Source: Alkalibacterium subtropicum (GTDB lineage Bacteria > Bacillota > Bacilli > Lactobacillales > Carnobacteriaceae_A). From it: DNA of 48,585 nucleotides. The stretch is taken from assembly GCF_900112455.1 (NCBI RefSeq), contig NZ_FOLT01000013.1:1-48585 (forward strand), written 5' to 3'. The translations under genes and the position numbers were made by a program. Below, one piece after another: positions 1 to 8,271 of the stretch. The number at the start of each line of letters is the position of its first letter. Position 1 is the first letter of the stretch. Under the pieces are notes generated by a model. It made no database searches. It saw only the letters and a list, made by a program, of their open reading frames with translations, and was not told the origin of the DNA.

Positions 1-1231
<1,231 letters not shown>

Positions 1232-1254
1232 TTATAGTTTTGTTCCCGAATAAT

Positions 1255-1329
1255 CAAAAAACCCAAATCAATAGTCAAGGATACACGTCTGCTCGGGGCA
1301 GATACGTGGCTTGACTACCAATTTAGGTT
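1255..1329 (-). terminator. Leader terminator of bglP overlapping the RAT site
   Basis: On the minus strand a long stem (arms around TAGTCAAG and CTTGACTA, with an inner TCTGC/GCAGA stem) ends in GGGTTTTTTG. Its first arm begins inside the AAACCTAAA end of the RAT, so the two structures exclude each other. This is the expected default stop before bglP, relieved when the antiterminator binds. Confidence 0.82.
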
Positions 1330-1355
1330 TTGCCTGGTCGAACCAGTCACAATCC
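1322..1355 (-). promoter_or_regulatory. RAT antiterminator site for BglG/LicT, upstream of bglP
   Basis: On the minus strand the site starts GGATTGTGACTGG and ends CAGGCAAAACCTAAA, matching the known LicT/SacY-class ribonucleic antiterminator layout (GGATTGTTACTG...GCAGGCAAAACC). It lies between bglG and bglP and overlaps the leader terminator. Confidence 0.88.
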
Positions 1356-1367
1356 ATCATTGATAGA

Positions 1368-2204
1368 TTATTTTTCAGTTGTAACGCGCTGGATGTGAAT
1401 AGTGAGATAGAGCTGTTCATCTTTGGTCAGCGATGTGTTCTCCACTTTCTTCAGGTAATCGTTGATCCTCTCAGTACATTTAAACGCTTTCTTGTATTTA
1501 TGCTGAATCTGCTGGTAAAGAAAATCATCATTCGATTCCCGCCGTTCCTGATTAAGCAGCCGCCGGGCAAAATACTGCAGATGCGTGATAAAACGTGTAT
1601 ACTGAAACGAGTCTTCATCGAAGGTCTGACCGTAATAGAAGTGGACGATATTAAGGATATCCTGTACGATTTCAGTCATACGGATCGTGACACCTAAATC
1701 AGAATCGTCTTCTCTTGCATTCACGATATGCAGAGCGATCGCTGCCGCTTCAGATTCCGGCAACTGGATACCTAACTCCTTCTCGACCAGCTCGATTGCT
1801 TTTTTCCCTATTTCATATTCCACTTTATAGAACCGTTTGATCTCCCAGATCAGAGGGGTTTTGATATCAAGACCTTCTTGTGTGCGACTGATCGCATAGC
1901 TCAAGTGATCAGGAAGGGTCAAATAGATATGATTGCTTAATCTTAACCTGAGAACACTTTGAGCATATTTGATAACCTTTGTTGCTACTTCCAGGATATC
2001 CGGGTCGATATCACGGTAAAGATCCGCTAAATGGTCCATGACGTCCCGGCCTTCAGGGATGAAGGTTTTTTCAACTTTTTCTGACTCGATAACGTCACCG
2101 ACTCTTTTTTGAAACGCGATCCCTCTCCCCATCACAACTGTTTCCTGATTGGCCTCGTTCAATGTGAGTATGACGTTATTGTTCAATATTTTTTCGATTT
2201 TCAT
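1368..2204 (-). CDS. licT: BglG/LicT-family transcription antiterminator
   Basis: An RNA-binding antiterminator that lets RNA polymerase read through the bgl leader terminators when its sugar is present. The 278-residue protein has an N-terminal CAT RNA-binding domain (MKIEKILNNNVILTLN, residues 1-58) followed by two PTS regulation domains. PRD1 holds the DHLSYAISR histidine and PRD2 the AIALHIVNARE histidine; these are the sites phosphorylated by HPr and by the EIIB of the cognate permease. I chose the ATG at 2204 because homologues begin MKIEKILNNN; an ATG 10 codons upstream would add residues unlike the family. RAT sites precede both this gene and bglP, so it should activate its own synthesis as well. 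Confidence 0.93.
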   Translation of the reverse strand: MKIEKILNNNVILTLNEANQETVVMGRGIAFQKRVGDVIESEKVEKTFIPEGRDVMDHLADLYRDIDPDILEVATKVIKYAQSVLRLRLSNHIYLTLPDHLSYAISRTQEGLDIKTPLIWEIKRFYKVEYEIGKKAIELVEKELGIQLPESEAAAIALHIVNAREDDSDLGVTIRMTEIVQDILNIVHFYYGQTFDEDSFQYTRFITHLQYFARRLLNQERRESNDDFLYQQIQHKYKKAFKCTERINDYLKKVENTSLTKDEQLYLTIHIQRVTTEK

Positions 2205-2242
2205 TTCAATATACTGCCACCCCCTAAAAATCAATTATAGTA

Positions 2243-2322
2243 AAAAAATAAACCTAAACTCATCCCAAACCTCCTTCGGGTATACATTTCCCAAAGCAAC
2301 GTTCTCGGATCAATTTAGGTTT
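2243..2322 (-). terminator. Leader terminator of the antiterminator gene
   Basis: The AAACCTAAA end of the RAT (about 2314-2322) pairs with TTTAGGTTT near 2251-2259, and ATTTTTTTA follows on the minus strand. An inner GGGAAATGTATACCC hairpin sits in the loop. It competes with the RAT as in bglP. Confidence 0.7.
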
Positions 2323-2355
2323 TGCCTGCGTCTTTAAAAAGACCAGTAACAATCC
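2314..2355 (-). promoter_or_regulatory. RAT antiterminator site upstream of licT/bglG
   Basis: The minus strand reads GGATTGTTACTGG, a short variable stem, then GCAGGCAAAACCTAAA. This is a close match to the LicT-type consensus. It makes the antiterminator gene autoregulated. Confidence 0.88.
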
Positions 2356-2386
2356 AACTAATTTCCTCTTATTTGATTGTGATTAC

Positions 2387-2424
2387 ACTATAGCATGATA
2401 AAAATAATCATGCAAGCGTTTTTT
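2387..2424 (-). promoter_or_regulatory. bgl operon promoter with overlapping cre-like site
   Basis: On the minus strand -35 TTGCAT (2410-2415) and -10 TATAGT (2387-2392) are 17 bp apart. On the plus strand ATGCAAGCGTTTTTT (2410-2424) matches most of the CcpA cre consensus and covers the -35, so catabolite repression by CcpA is likely. The promoter is seen; CcpA control is inferred. Confidence 0.75.
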
Positions 2425-2480
2425 TATAAAAATTGATTTACTGAATCCGCTTCACCCATCCAGTCCCCTTTCTTTTAAGT

Positions 2481-2633
2481 AACTTAAGGAGTTTCACCTG
2501 AATACGTTAAAACTCCTTAAGTTTAGCAATGAACTTCAGAAGTGGCTTTACTTATATCTGAGACTCCTTAAATTTAAGGAAGAACTTCAGGAGTTCTCTC
2601 CTTTTTCAGCTTGAATCCTTAAGATACACTTCA
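2481..2633. repeat. Array C: three 51-bp units (CTTAAGGAGT class)
   Basis: Units start at 2481, 2532 and 2583 (AACTTAAGGAG, AACTTCAGAAG, AACTTCAGGAG), exactly 51 bp apart. The inner TCCTTAA motif also recurs at 2514, 2565 and 2616. Unit 1 contains a perfect 12-bp inverted repeat (CTTAAGGAGTTT at 2483-2494 with its complement at 2510-2521). Unit 3 keeps a degenerate palindrome. The array lies between the licT promoter and the DUF1232 terminator and has no gene. Confidence 0.75.
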
Positions 2634-2638
2634 TGCAT

Positions 2639-2670
2639 AAAAAAACACCTTCCAGAATGCAGAAGGTGTT
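2639..2670 (-). terminator. Terminator of the DUF1232 gene
   Basis: Minus strand AACACCTTCTGCATTCTGG then AAGGTGTTTTTTT: an 8-bp stem followed by a T run, 12 bases after the stop of the DUF1232 gene. Confidence 0.88.
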
Positions 2671-2682
2671 CCATAGCAATGA

Positions 2683-2973
2683 TCAGTCGACTTTTTCGGC
2701 TTCTTTACGACGGACAGTGACGGGTTCAGCGTCATCATCATTAGATAAAAGTCTCTCTGCGACCAGCAGCAGGATCGGCAGCAGGATATCGTCGGCATAG
2801 CCGACCATTGGAATAAAGTCCGGGATGATATCGACCGGACTCAAGATATACAGGATGATCCCGGCGACCATCAGTTTCTTTTTCGTTTCCACTTTGGCAT
2901 CAAAAAGAGACAGGGCTAATGATTTGACTTTTGTGATGGGTGTTTTTTGCTGTTTTTTATGAAATTTCATCAT
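2683..2973 (-). CDS. DUF1232 (YkvA-type) small membrane protein
   Basis: A 96-residue protein of the DUF1232/YkvA family, whose role is not established. The family core is clear: GIILYILSPVDIIPDFIP followed by GYADDILLPILLLVAERLL, giving two hydrophobic stretches and the conserved SPxDxIPD motif; the tail is charged. The start was set at the ATG at 2973 because AAAGGA lies 6 bases ahead; an ATG at 2988 would place that ribosome binding site inside the gene. It appears monocistronic, with its own terminator, and its neighbours give no functional hint. Confidence 0.85.
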   Translation of the reverse strand: MMKFHKKQQKTPITKVKSLALSLFDAKVETKKKLMVAGIILYILSPVDIIPDFIPMVGYADDILLPILLLVAERLLSNDDDAEPVTVRRKEAEKVD

Positions 2974-3292
2974 GCAGCATCCTTTCATATTAGCTAGGTT
3001 TAAATTAAATTAGATATTCGGTTGATTTTTTTTATTAATTTTGTACATAATTAGTATAACATAAAGAGAATTAGAGTAAATACGTCTTAAGGACTGCTTT
3101 TTTCAAGTGAAACCTTTCACCTTTACATAAGAGTTTGTATTTTCCGACCTTAACGAGTAGACTTTCGGTCAGTAAACCACTAGAATATATACGTCTACGA
3201 CTAGTAAAAAAAAGTTTGATCGGATAAATGACTGGAGAATAACGGACTAAATCGTCTATTTCATTCAACATCAATGAAAAAGGAGTGGTCAA
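2974..3292. other. Gene-free AT-rich spacer between divergent genes
   Basis: No convincing coding frame. A possible promoter (TTGATT at 3022, CATAAT at 3046, 18-bp gap) points toward the TRIC gene, and AAAGGAGTGG at 3279-3288 is that gene's ribosome binding site. A 73-codon minus-strand frame here lacks a ribosome binding site and recognisable features. I see no repeat array. Confidence 0.45.
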
Positions 3293-3916
3293 GTGACTTG
3301 GGATGTACTAAATATTATTGGTACGATGGCTTTTGCGATCAGCGGAACCGTAGTCGCTACTGAGGAAAATTATGATATATTGGGCGCATACATTCTGGGG
3401 CTGACTACGGCTTTTGGCGGCGGGCTGATCCGTAACCTGCTGATCGGCGTGACAGTCGACGGCGTCTGGCAGCAGGACACCCTGTTTATGATCGCCTTTT
3501 TCGCCATTACTTTCGCCTTTCTCCTTCCAGAAAAATGGAAAAAACCTTTGAAAATAAGTGCCGTCTTATTTGATGCGATCGGTTTAGCGGCTTTCTCCAT
3601 CCAGGGGGCCAATTACGCAGTCTCGATCAGTGCACCGGTTATCGCTGTAGTGACTGCCGCTGTCATGACGGGGTCTGGGGGCGGCGTTATCCGGGATGTG
3701 TTAGCCGGACGCAGACCAATGATTTTTCACTCGGAAATCTATGCTCTTTGGGCTATCCTGGCCGGGCTGATCATTGGATTCGACTGGGTAAGCGGACCGT
3801 ACATCGCCTACACATTATTCGTGGCCATTGTGGTTCTTCGCATCGCATCTGTCTATTACAAATGGAATCTTCCGCATTATTTTACTGCACAGAAAAAAAT
3901 CAGTGAAATCGAATAA
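3293..3916 (+). CDS. TRIC/UPF0126 family membrane protein (YicG-like)
   Basis: A 207-residue integral membrane protein of the UPF0126 family, homologous to trimeric intracellular cation (TRIC) channels. Two tandem repeats of the fold are visible. Repeat 1 has GTMAFAISGTVVATEENYD then GGGLIRNLLIG; repeat 2 has DAIGLAAFSIQGANYA then TGSGGGVIRDVLAGR. About seven hydrophobic segments are expected. The start is GTG at 3293, preceded by AAAGGAGTGG; no ATG fits better. A strong terminator follows directly. A potassium-channel role is family knowledge, not shown here. Confidence 0.9.
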   Translation: MTWDVLNIIGTMAFAISGTVVATEENYDILGAYILGLTTAFGGGLIRNLLIGVTVDGVWQQDTLFMIAFFAITFAFLLPEKWKKPLKISAVLFDAIGLAAFSIQGANYAVSISAPVIAVVTAAVMTGSGGGVIRDVLAGRRPMIFHSEIYALWAILAGLIIGFDWVSGPYIAYTLFVAIVVLRIASVYYKWNLPHYFTAQKKISEIE

Positions 3917-3926
3917 CTGGTTACTA

Positions 3927-3978
3927 GAAAAACACACGAGTTTCGGACTTTTATCTGATCCGATCACGTGTGTTTTTC
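3927..3978 (+). terminator. Terminator after the TRIC gene
   Basis: GAAAAACACACG pairs with CGTGTGTTTTTC across a 28-base loop. It follows the stop at 3916 and ends in a T run on the plus strand; the A run on the other side makes it potentially bidirectional. Confidence 0.85.
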
Positions 3979-4044
3979 TGTATGCTTTCCCTTCTCATTC
4001 TGTGTTAAGATCCTGATCGATTTTTCTGCTTGTTCACTCAGCAA

Positions 4045-4190
4045 AATTTGTTCTAGCGGCCGAACCAGGGCTTACTTCGGTGGATTCAAGGTTTTAAAGC
4101 ACTTCTAATGACCGAACAGGCTCAACTTCGGTCTGTTTACTTGCTATAAACGGCCCAATTAACCGAAGCCAACGAGAGCTCGCTCTTCCA
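4045..4190. repeat. Array A1: short CCGAA/TTCGG palindrome array, 51-52 bp pitch
   Basis: CCGAA cores occur at 4060, 4112 and 4163 (steps 52 and 51). The first two are closed by TTCGG at 4076 and 4127, forming palindromes centred near 4070 and 4121.5. The third keeps only the left arm. The units match the larger array at 32.1-32.8 kb in core and pitch. The 3980-4200 spacer holds no gene. Confidence 0.7.
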
Positions 4191-4205
4191 TATAGAACTG
4201 ATCCG

Positions 4206-4241
4206 TAAAAAAGCACAAAGTCTACTCAAAGACCTTGTGCT
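4206..4241 (-). terminator. Terminator of the GlnPQ-type operon
   Basis: On the minus strand AGCACAAGG...CTTTGTGCTTTTTTAC forms a stem with a T run just after the stop of the ATPase gene. Confidence 0.88.
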
Positions 4242-4250
4242 CCATCAGAA

Positions 4251-4976
4251 TTATAATACTTTTGCCAGAAAATCCTGTGTACGTTCGTGTGCCGGCTGCG
4301 TGAAGATATTTTCCGGCGTCCCCTGCTCCACGATATACCCGTCATCCATGAACAGCACGCGATCTGCCACTTCACGGGCAAACCCCATTTCATGTGTCAC
4401 AACGATCATCGTTATGCCGGACTTCGCCAGATCTTTCATGACTTTCAGCACTTCTCCGACCATCTCCGGATCGAGCGCAGACGTCGGTTCATCAAACAGC
4501 ATCACGTCCGGATCCATGGCCAAGGCACGCGCGATCGCCACACGCTGCTGCTGACCACCAGATAAGCTGGCAGGATACGCATCGGCTTTATCCCCCAGCC
4601 CCACCTGATCAAGGAGCTTTACAGCTTTATTGTCTGCTTCCATCTGGTTCACGCCTTTCGATTTTACCGGTGCGATCGTCAGATTTTCCTTAGCCGTTTT
4701 ATGCGGAAAGAGATTGAACTGCTGGAAAACCATGCCCATCTTCTGGCGCAGCTGATTCATTTCTTTTTCCTTTAGTCCCGTAAGCGTGGTGCCTTCGAAC
4801 ACGATTTCCCCACCCGTCGGTTCTTCCAGCAGGTTCAGGCAGCGCAGGAAGGTCGATTTCCCCGATCCTGAAGGTCCGATGACCACCACGACTTCTCCCT
4901 GACTGACCTCTTCGTTTAAATCCTTCAAGACAACATTTTTTCCAAATGATTTTTTCAGATGATTCACTTTAATCAT
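4251..4976 (-). CDS. glnQ: Polar amino acid ABC transporter ATPase (GlnQ type)
   Basis: A 241-residue cytoplasmic ATPase that powers amino acid import with the fused permease encoded just upstream. All the motifs are present: Walker [11 protein letters not shown]-loop QQFNLFP, signature [16 protein letters not shown], Walker [13 protein letters not shown] and switch histidine VVTHEMGFA. The length is typical of the GlnQ/HisP/ArtP family. The ATG at 4976 overlaps the last codons of the permease gene by 8 bases, with GAGGGGAG ahead inside that gene, so the two are translationally coupled. Substrate (glutamine, cystine, arginine or other polar amino acid) cannot be told from the ATPase. A terminator follows. 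Confidence 0.95.
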   Translation of the reverse strand: MIKVNHLKKSFGKNVVLKDLNEEVSQGEVVVVIGPSGSGKSTFLRCLNLLEEPTGGEIVFEGTTLTGLKEKEMNQLRQKMGMVFQQFNLFPHKTAKENLTIAPVKSKGVNQMEADNKAVKLLDQVGLGDKADAYPASLSGGQQQRVAIARALAMDPDVMLFDEPTSALDPEMVGEVLKVMKDLAKSGITMIVVTHEMGFAREVADRVLFMDDGYIVEQGTPENIFTQPAHERTQDFLAKVL

Positions 4977-6438
4977 GATTCATTCTCCCCTCGTAGAAGT
5001 TCAGCAGTTTTGTCAAAGTAAACGTCAGTGCAAAGTATATCAGCATGGCCACGAACAGCGGCAGGATGCCCTGGAAGGAAATCGAACGGACCACTCGTGT
5101 CTGAAAGATCAGTTCCCCGACACCGATGACGGATACGATCGATGATTCTTTGATAATGGTAATAAATTCATTTCCCAGTGCCGGCCAGATATTTTTCACA
5201 GCCTGCGGGAAGATGATGTGGCGCATTGCTTCCTTCTTGCTCATCCCCAGACTTCGCGCCGCTTCTTCTTGACCTTTGTTGACTGAATTGATTCCCCCTC
5301 TGATGATTTCAGCAATATAAGCACCCGAATTAAGTGAAACGGCAATGATCCCAGCTGCCAAAGCAGGGAGATTGACGACTAGACCCGAGGCAAAGTAAAT
5401 GAACATCACTTGGATCAGAAGTGGCGTACCACGCACAAATTCGACATAAGCAGTTGCCAGACCTTTTAATACCAAGGATTTTGAAAGGCGCATCAGAGCT
5501 AAAATAAACCCTAGTATAAGACCAACTAAAACTGAAACTGCAGATATCAGTAGCGTGATTGACGTCCCGTCCCAGAAGTAATCCCAGTAATTGGCGGCAA
5601 ATCCGCTCTCTTCCGCTTCACTGTCTTCTGACTGAGCCATGTATTCTCCGGCCACTGCCAAATATTCGTCTGTCAGATTCTGTTCTGCGATCTCAGCCAG
5701 GCTCTCATTGACTGCAGCGACCAGCGAATCTTCCCCTTGTCTGAAAGCGACAGCTGACCCCGCATCATCGTCTTCCATTTCAAACGCGCCGACAAAGGTA
5801 TGCAAATCTTCATCATTGCCGGCATGTGCTTCCGCATTAGGTCCCTGCATGACCATGGCCTCGATACGGTTCGTTTTTAAAGCCAGCAGCAGATCGCTTA
5901 AGTTAGTCAGGCTCATGAGTTCAGCATCTTCTATCTGTTCCGCCAGCCCTTCCTGAAGCGAGCCCGACTGAACGCCGATAGGTAGCCCTTTGAGGGATTC
6001 CAAAGAAGTATAAACTTCTTCATCCTCAGCTCTCACCATGATATTCTGGAATGTCTTGAAGTATATTTCTGAAAAGTCGACACTCTTGCGACGCTCTGCT
6101 GTCGGCGTCATCCCTGCAATGACGATATCGACGTTTCTTGCTTCTAAAGCGGGCAGCAGACTGTCAAAGCCGATATCCTGAATTTCCAGCTCAACACCCA
6201 AGTCGTCTGCTATCTTCTGTGCGATCATCATGTCCATCCCCACGACTTGACGCTCCCCGTCCACCTCCGCATAAAATTCAAACGGCGGAAAGTCGGCGCT
6301 GGTCCCCACGACCAGTACGCCTTCGTCCTGCACACGTTTCAGAGCTGACCCGTCTTCTGCCGAAACGACATCAGAAGATACGAACAGTCCGGTCCATAGC
6401 AGTATCATTAGAAGTATTCCCTGTATGCCTTTTTTCAT
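4969..6438 (-). CDS. glnP: Fused amino acid-binding protein and ABC permease (GlnP type)
   Basis: A 489-residue protein combining the extracellular solute-binding domain and the membrane permease, as in GlnP of lactic acid bacteria. A signal sequence ([17 protein letters not shown]) is followed by a periplasmic-binding-protein fold ([47 protein letters not shown]) to about residue 265. The permease segment starts near 280, with the ATPase-docking EAA loop [20 protein letters not shown]. Only one binding domain is fused here, whereas lactococcal GlnP carries two. I prefer the ATG at 6438 over 6444 because AAAGGGG is 8 bases ahead of the former and too close to the latter. The [13 protein letters not shown] string is common to glutamine and arginine/cystine binders, so specificity is open. 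Confidence 0.92.
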   Translation of the reverse strand: MKKGIQGILLMILLWTGLFVSSDVVSAEDGSALKRVQDEGVLVVGTSADFPPFEFYAEVDGERQVVGMDMMIAQKIADDLGVELEIQDIGFDSLLPALEARNVDIVIAGMTPTAERRKSVDFSEIYFKTFQNIMVRAEDEEVYTSLESLKGLPIGVQSGSLQEGLAEQIEDAELMSLTNLSDLLLALKTNRIEAMVMQGPNAEAHAGNDEDLHTFVGAFEMEDDDAGSAVAFRQGEDSLVAAVNESLAEIAEQNLTDEYLAVAGEYMAQSEDSEAEESGFAANYWDYFWDGTSITLLISAVSVLVGLILGFILALMRLSKSLVLKGLATAYVEFVRGTPLLIQVMFIYFASGLVVNLPALAAGIIAVSLNSGAYIAEIIRGGINSVNKGQEEAARSLGMSKKEAMRHIIFPQAVKNIWPALGNEFITIIKESSIVSVIGVGELIFQTRVVRSISFQGILPLFVAMLIYFALTFTLTKLLNFYEGRMNHD

Positions 6439-6483
6439 TCTCATTCTCCCCTTTGTTATCTTTCGTTGAGCAACTTAGAAAGA

Positions 6484-6512
6484 ATCATACCATCGTTAAA
6501 ATAATTATGCAA
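6484..6512 (-). promoter_or_regulatory. Promoter of the glnPQ operon
   Basis: Minus strand TTGCAT (6507-6512), 17-bp spacer, TATGAT (6484-6489), about 45 bases before the start codon. No operator or riboswitch is evident. Confidence 0.75.
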
Positions 6513-6564
6513 TATAAATGTTGAAAAAGAATAAATAATAACGTTTTCACGTAATTTATGAATA

Positions 6565-6738
6565 TTAAATGTATATTAACTCATGAATATCCACTTCGTC
6601 GATATCGCTTATCGACTCATCAAGAAGAACCACTTTTCCGTGCTTAAGGTAGTTCAGATCATTTGATTCGAAGGTAATACAGCGAATTACCCTATTTGAC
6701 TTATAATCCTTGGTGAATACTATCGTTGTAGGCAGCAT
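6565..6738 (-). CDS. Doubtful small open frame, possibly a gene remnant
   Basis: A 57-codon frame (MLPTTIVFTKDYKSNRV... ending DIDEVDIHELIYI) whose 5' end runs into the first unit of the 51-bp repeat array. The composition (charged, with ESNDLNYLKHGKVVLLDES) is protein-like and differs from the repeat-derived frames. There is no ribosome binding site or promoter, and I recognise no family. It may be the tail of a gene cut by the array, or chance. Confidence 0.18.
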   Translation of the reverse strand: MLPTTIVFTKDYKSNRVIRCITFESNDLNYLKHGKVVLLDESISDIDEVDIHELIYI

Positions 6739-6985
6739 TCGACGCACTCACTGCTTATTCTCTCTCGGTACGTCCTTTGCGGGCTCCATTCGACGTACTC
6801 ACTGCTTATCTTCTCTCAGTACGTCCTTTGCGGGCTCCATTCGACGCACTCACTGCTTATCCTCTCTCAGTACGTCCTTTGCGGGCCGCATTCGACGTGC
6901 TCACTGCTTATTCTCCCTCAGTACGTCCTTTGCGGCTGGCATTCGACGCACTGCCAGCTTATTCCTTCTCAGTAGTACCATTGTC
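6731..6985. repeat. Array B1: five 51-bp units (GACGTACTCA class)
   Basis: Units begin at 6731, 6782, 6833, 6884 and 6935, each exactly 51 bp; units 1-4 are nearly identical and unit 5 is degenerate. The core is ATTCGACGTACTCAC, then about 15 variable bases, then CAGTACGTCCTTTGCGGG. AGTACGTC at the end of one unit pairs with GACGTACT at the start of the next, giving an 8-bp palindrome around each junction. Because 51 is a multiple of three, long frames with a 17-residue period appear, but they have no start signals. The rest of 6440-7250 holds a promoter and two terminators only. Confidence 0.85.
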
Positions 6986-7017
6986 GACCAGATCACTAAA
7001 ATCTTCCTCATTCATAA

Positions 7018-7060
7018 CAAAAAAAGAAGGAATGAGCATGGTCTGCTCATTCCCACTTCT
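7018..7060 (-). terminator. Terminator-like hairpin between array B1 and the endonuclease gene
   Basis: Minus strand AGAAGTGGGAATGAGCA pairs with TGCTCATTCCTTCT followed by TTTTTTG. It is a second strong stop downstream of the endonuclease gene, or the stop of a short transcript from 7063-7195, where I see no gene. Confidence 0.7.
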
Positions 7061-7197
7061 TATTAAATCTTTTCTGTTTGAATCTATTCGACAGGGGCCT
7101 AAAGAACTGCATATAAATTCATATTAGCACTTTCAAGAACGACACGCAGTAGATGCTTTCTTTTATGCCGAGCAACCCCAAGCCAGTTTATTGCGGA

Positions 7198-7238
7198 AAA
7201 AAACCTGCAGGATGACTTCGAAAAGTCGCTGCAGGTTT
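7198..7238 (-). terminator. Terminator of the endonuclease/phosphatase-family gene
   Basis: AAACCTGCAG and CTGCAGGTTT form a perfect 10-bp stem followed by TTTTTCC on the minus strand, 15 bases after the stop. Confidence 0.9.
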
Positions 7239-7252
7239 CACCTTTTATTTAG

Positions 7253-8101
7253 TTAGTTGGTTTCAGATATTTCTGCTTCGATGCCGAAATGATCGCTGAC
7301 GACTTGACCGTTCTGACCATCAAAGACCACACGGTAGCGGTCGATTCTTTTTCTGTTATCTGTGAAGATGTAATCGATCCGCTTTTCATCCGGATGATCA
7401 TTCCAGCCGTCGATGGCGCTGATCACTGTCGCGTCTCCGTTTATTTCCATCGCTTGCGCATAACTATCCGAGAGGAAAGGCGCCGTCACTGTGACATAGT
7501 CGTAACCTTCCCCTTTTATCGCTGCTTCATTATTGAAATCGCCCATGACTAACAAAGAAGTTTCTTTATCGCCTTCAAGCAGATGCCGGGTTTTATCCCA
7601 TTCCTTCCTGAACAACGCACGGCCTTTCCCGTCTTTCCACCAGGAGTAGTGGCAGGAAAGCACCGTCCATTTGTTAGGCGCTTCTTCGACCGAAGCTTTC
7701 AGTATACGGCGGGTATAGTGGTGGGTGTAATCCTGGCAGTCCGACACCAGCAGACTTTCTGCTTCAAAAGGCAGCCGAGAGAGGATCGCGACACCTTCAT
7801 CATATTTGTCATACCCGATATGATTAGCCGTCCAGCTCCAGTAATAATCCAGACCTCTCTCCCTCAATCCTTCAACGATCAGCAGGGCAAAGTTGTCGGC
7901 TTTGACCGCCACCCCCGGATCATCACCTCCCGCTTTGATGAAGCCGGGATCCACTGCCACTTCTGCATCCAGTGACTGGTTGATTTCCTGAAGCGCAACG
8001 AATCGATAGACCTTCGCTGCGATCCTGTCGACGATTTTTTCGATTTTATCATAGGGATCCTCTTCCATCCACGCATGAGTATTCAGAGTCAGAACCTTCA
8101 T
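7253..8101 (-). CDS. Endonuclease/exonuclease/phosphatase-family hydrolase
   Basis: A 282-residue metal-dependent hydrolase of the DNase I/sphingomyelinase fold. The diagnostic motifs appear in order: LTLNTHAWM (N-terminal Asn), VALQEINQ (metal-binding Glu), VLSCHYSWW (His), LLVMGDFNNEA (Asp/Asn) and VSDHFGIEAE (Asp-His). There is no signal peptide, so it is probably cytoplasmic. Substrate within this broad superfamily (nucleic acid, phospho-sugar or lipid head group) cannot be deduced. AAGGAGAG precedes the ATG at 8101 by 6 bases. It lies at the end of the glucan district but with a 170-bp gap, so co-transcription is uncertain. Confidence 0.85.
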   Translation of the reverse strand: MKVLTLNTHAWMEEDPYDKIEKIVDRIAAKVYRFVALQEINQSLDAEVAVDPGFIKAGGDDPGVAVKADNFALLIVEGLRERGLDYYWSWTANHIGYDKYDEGVAILSRLPFEAESLLVSDCQDYTHHYTRRILKASVEEAPNKWTVLSCHYSWWKDGKGRALFRKEWDKTRHLLEGDKETSLLVMGDFNNEAAIKGEGYDYVTVTAPFLSDSYAQAMEINGDATVISAIDGWNDHPDEKRIDYIFTDNRKRIDRYRVVFDGQNGQVVSDHFGIEAEISETN

Positions 8102-8120
8102 CGCACACTCTCCTTGGCTG

Positions 8121-8191
8121 AATCAGTTTATATGACTGATACTGACTGTTAATTATCAGTCATTTTCAGCAGTCAGTTCGAATGACTGACC
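8121..8191. repeat. Pair of related palindromic 21-mers, 50 bp apart
   Basis: AATCAGTTTATATGACTGATA (8121-8141) and AGTCAGTTCGAATGACTGACC (8171-8191), shown here as two separate 21-base sites, share a TCAGTT...TGACTGA frame at 50-bp spacing. ATGACTGATA (8132) also pairs with TATCAGTCAT (8154). They may be operators for the downstream gene, or a minimal relative of the 51-bp arrays. Confidence 0.4.
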
Positions 8192-8271
8192 TTCTTCAAG
8201 ATGATGTCAAAATTTCTGTCAAGTTTCACTATAGTTTATCTCTTATTCGACACTTCATGTCTATTATATAC

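Noticed and set aside
3071-3292. 73-codon minus-strand frame upstream of the TRIC gene
   Set aside because: No ribosome binding site or recognisable features, and it covers the region that must hold the TRIC promoter.
6710-7127. Plus-strand frames of 116-118 codons with 17-residue repeats
   Set aside because: They are the 51-bp array read as codons (51 = 3 x 17). No ribosome binding site, both frames open equally, and the same pitch occurs at 52 bp elsewhere, where coding would break.
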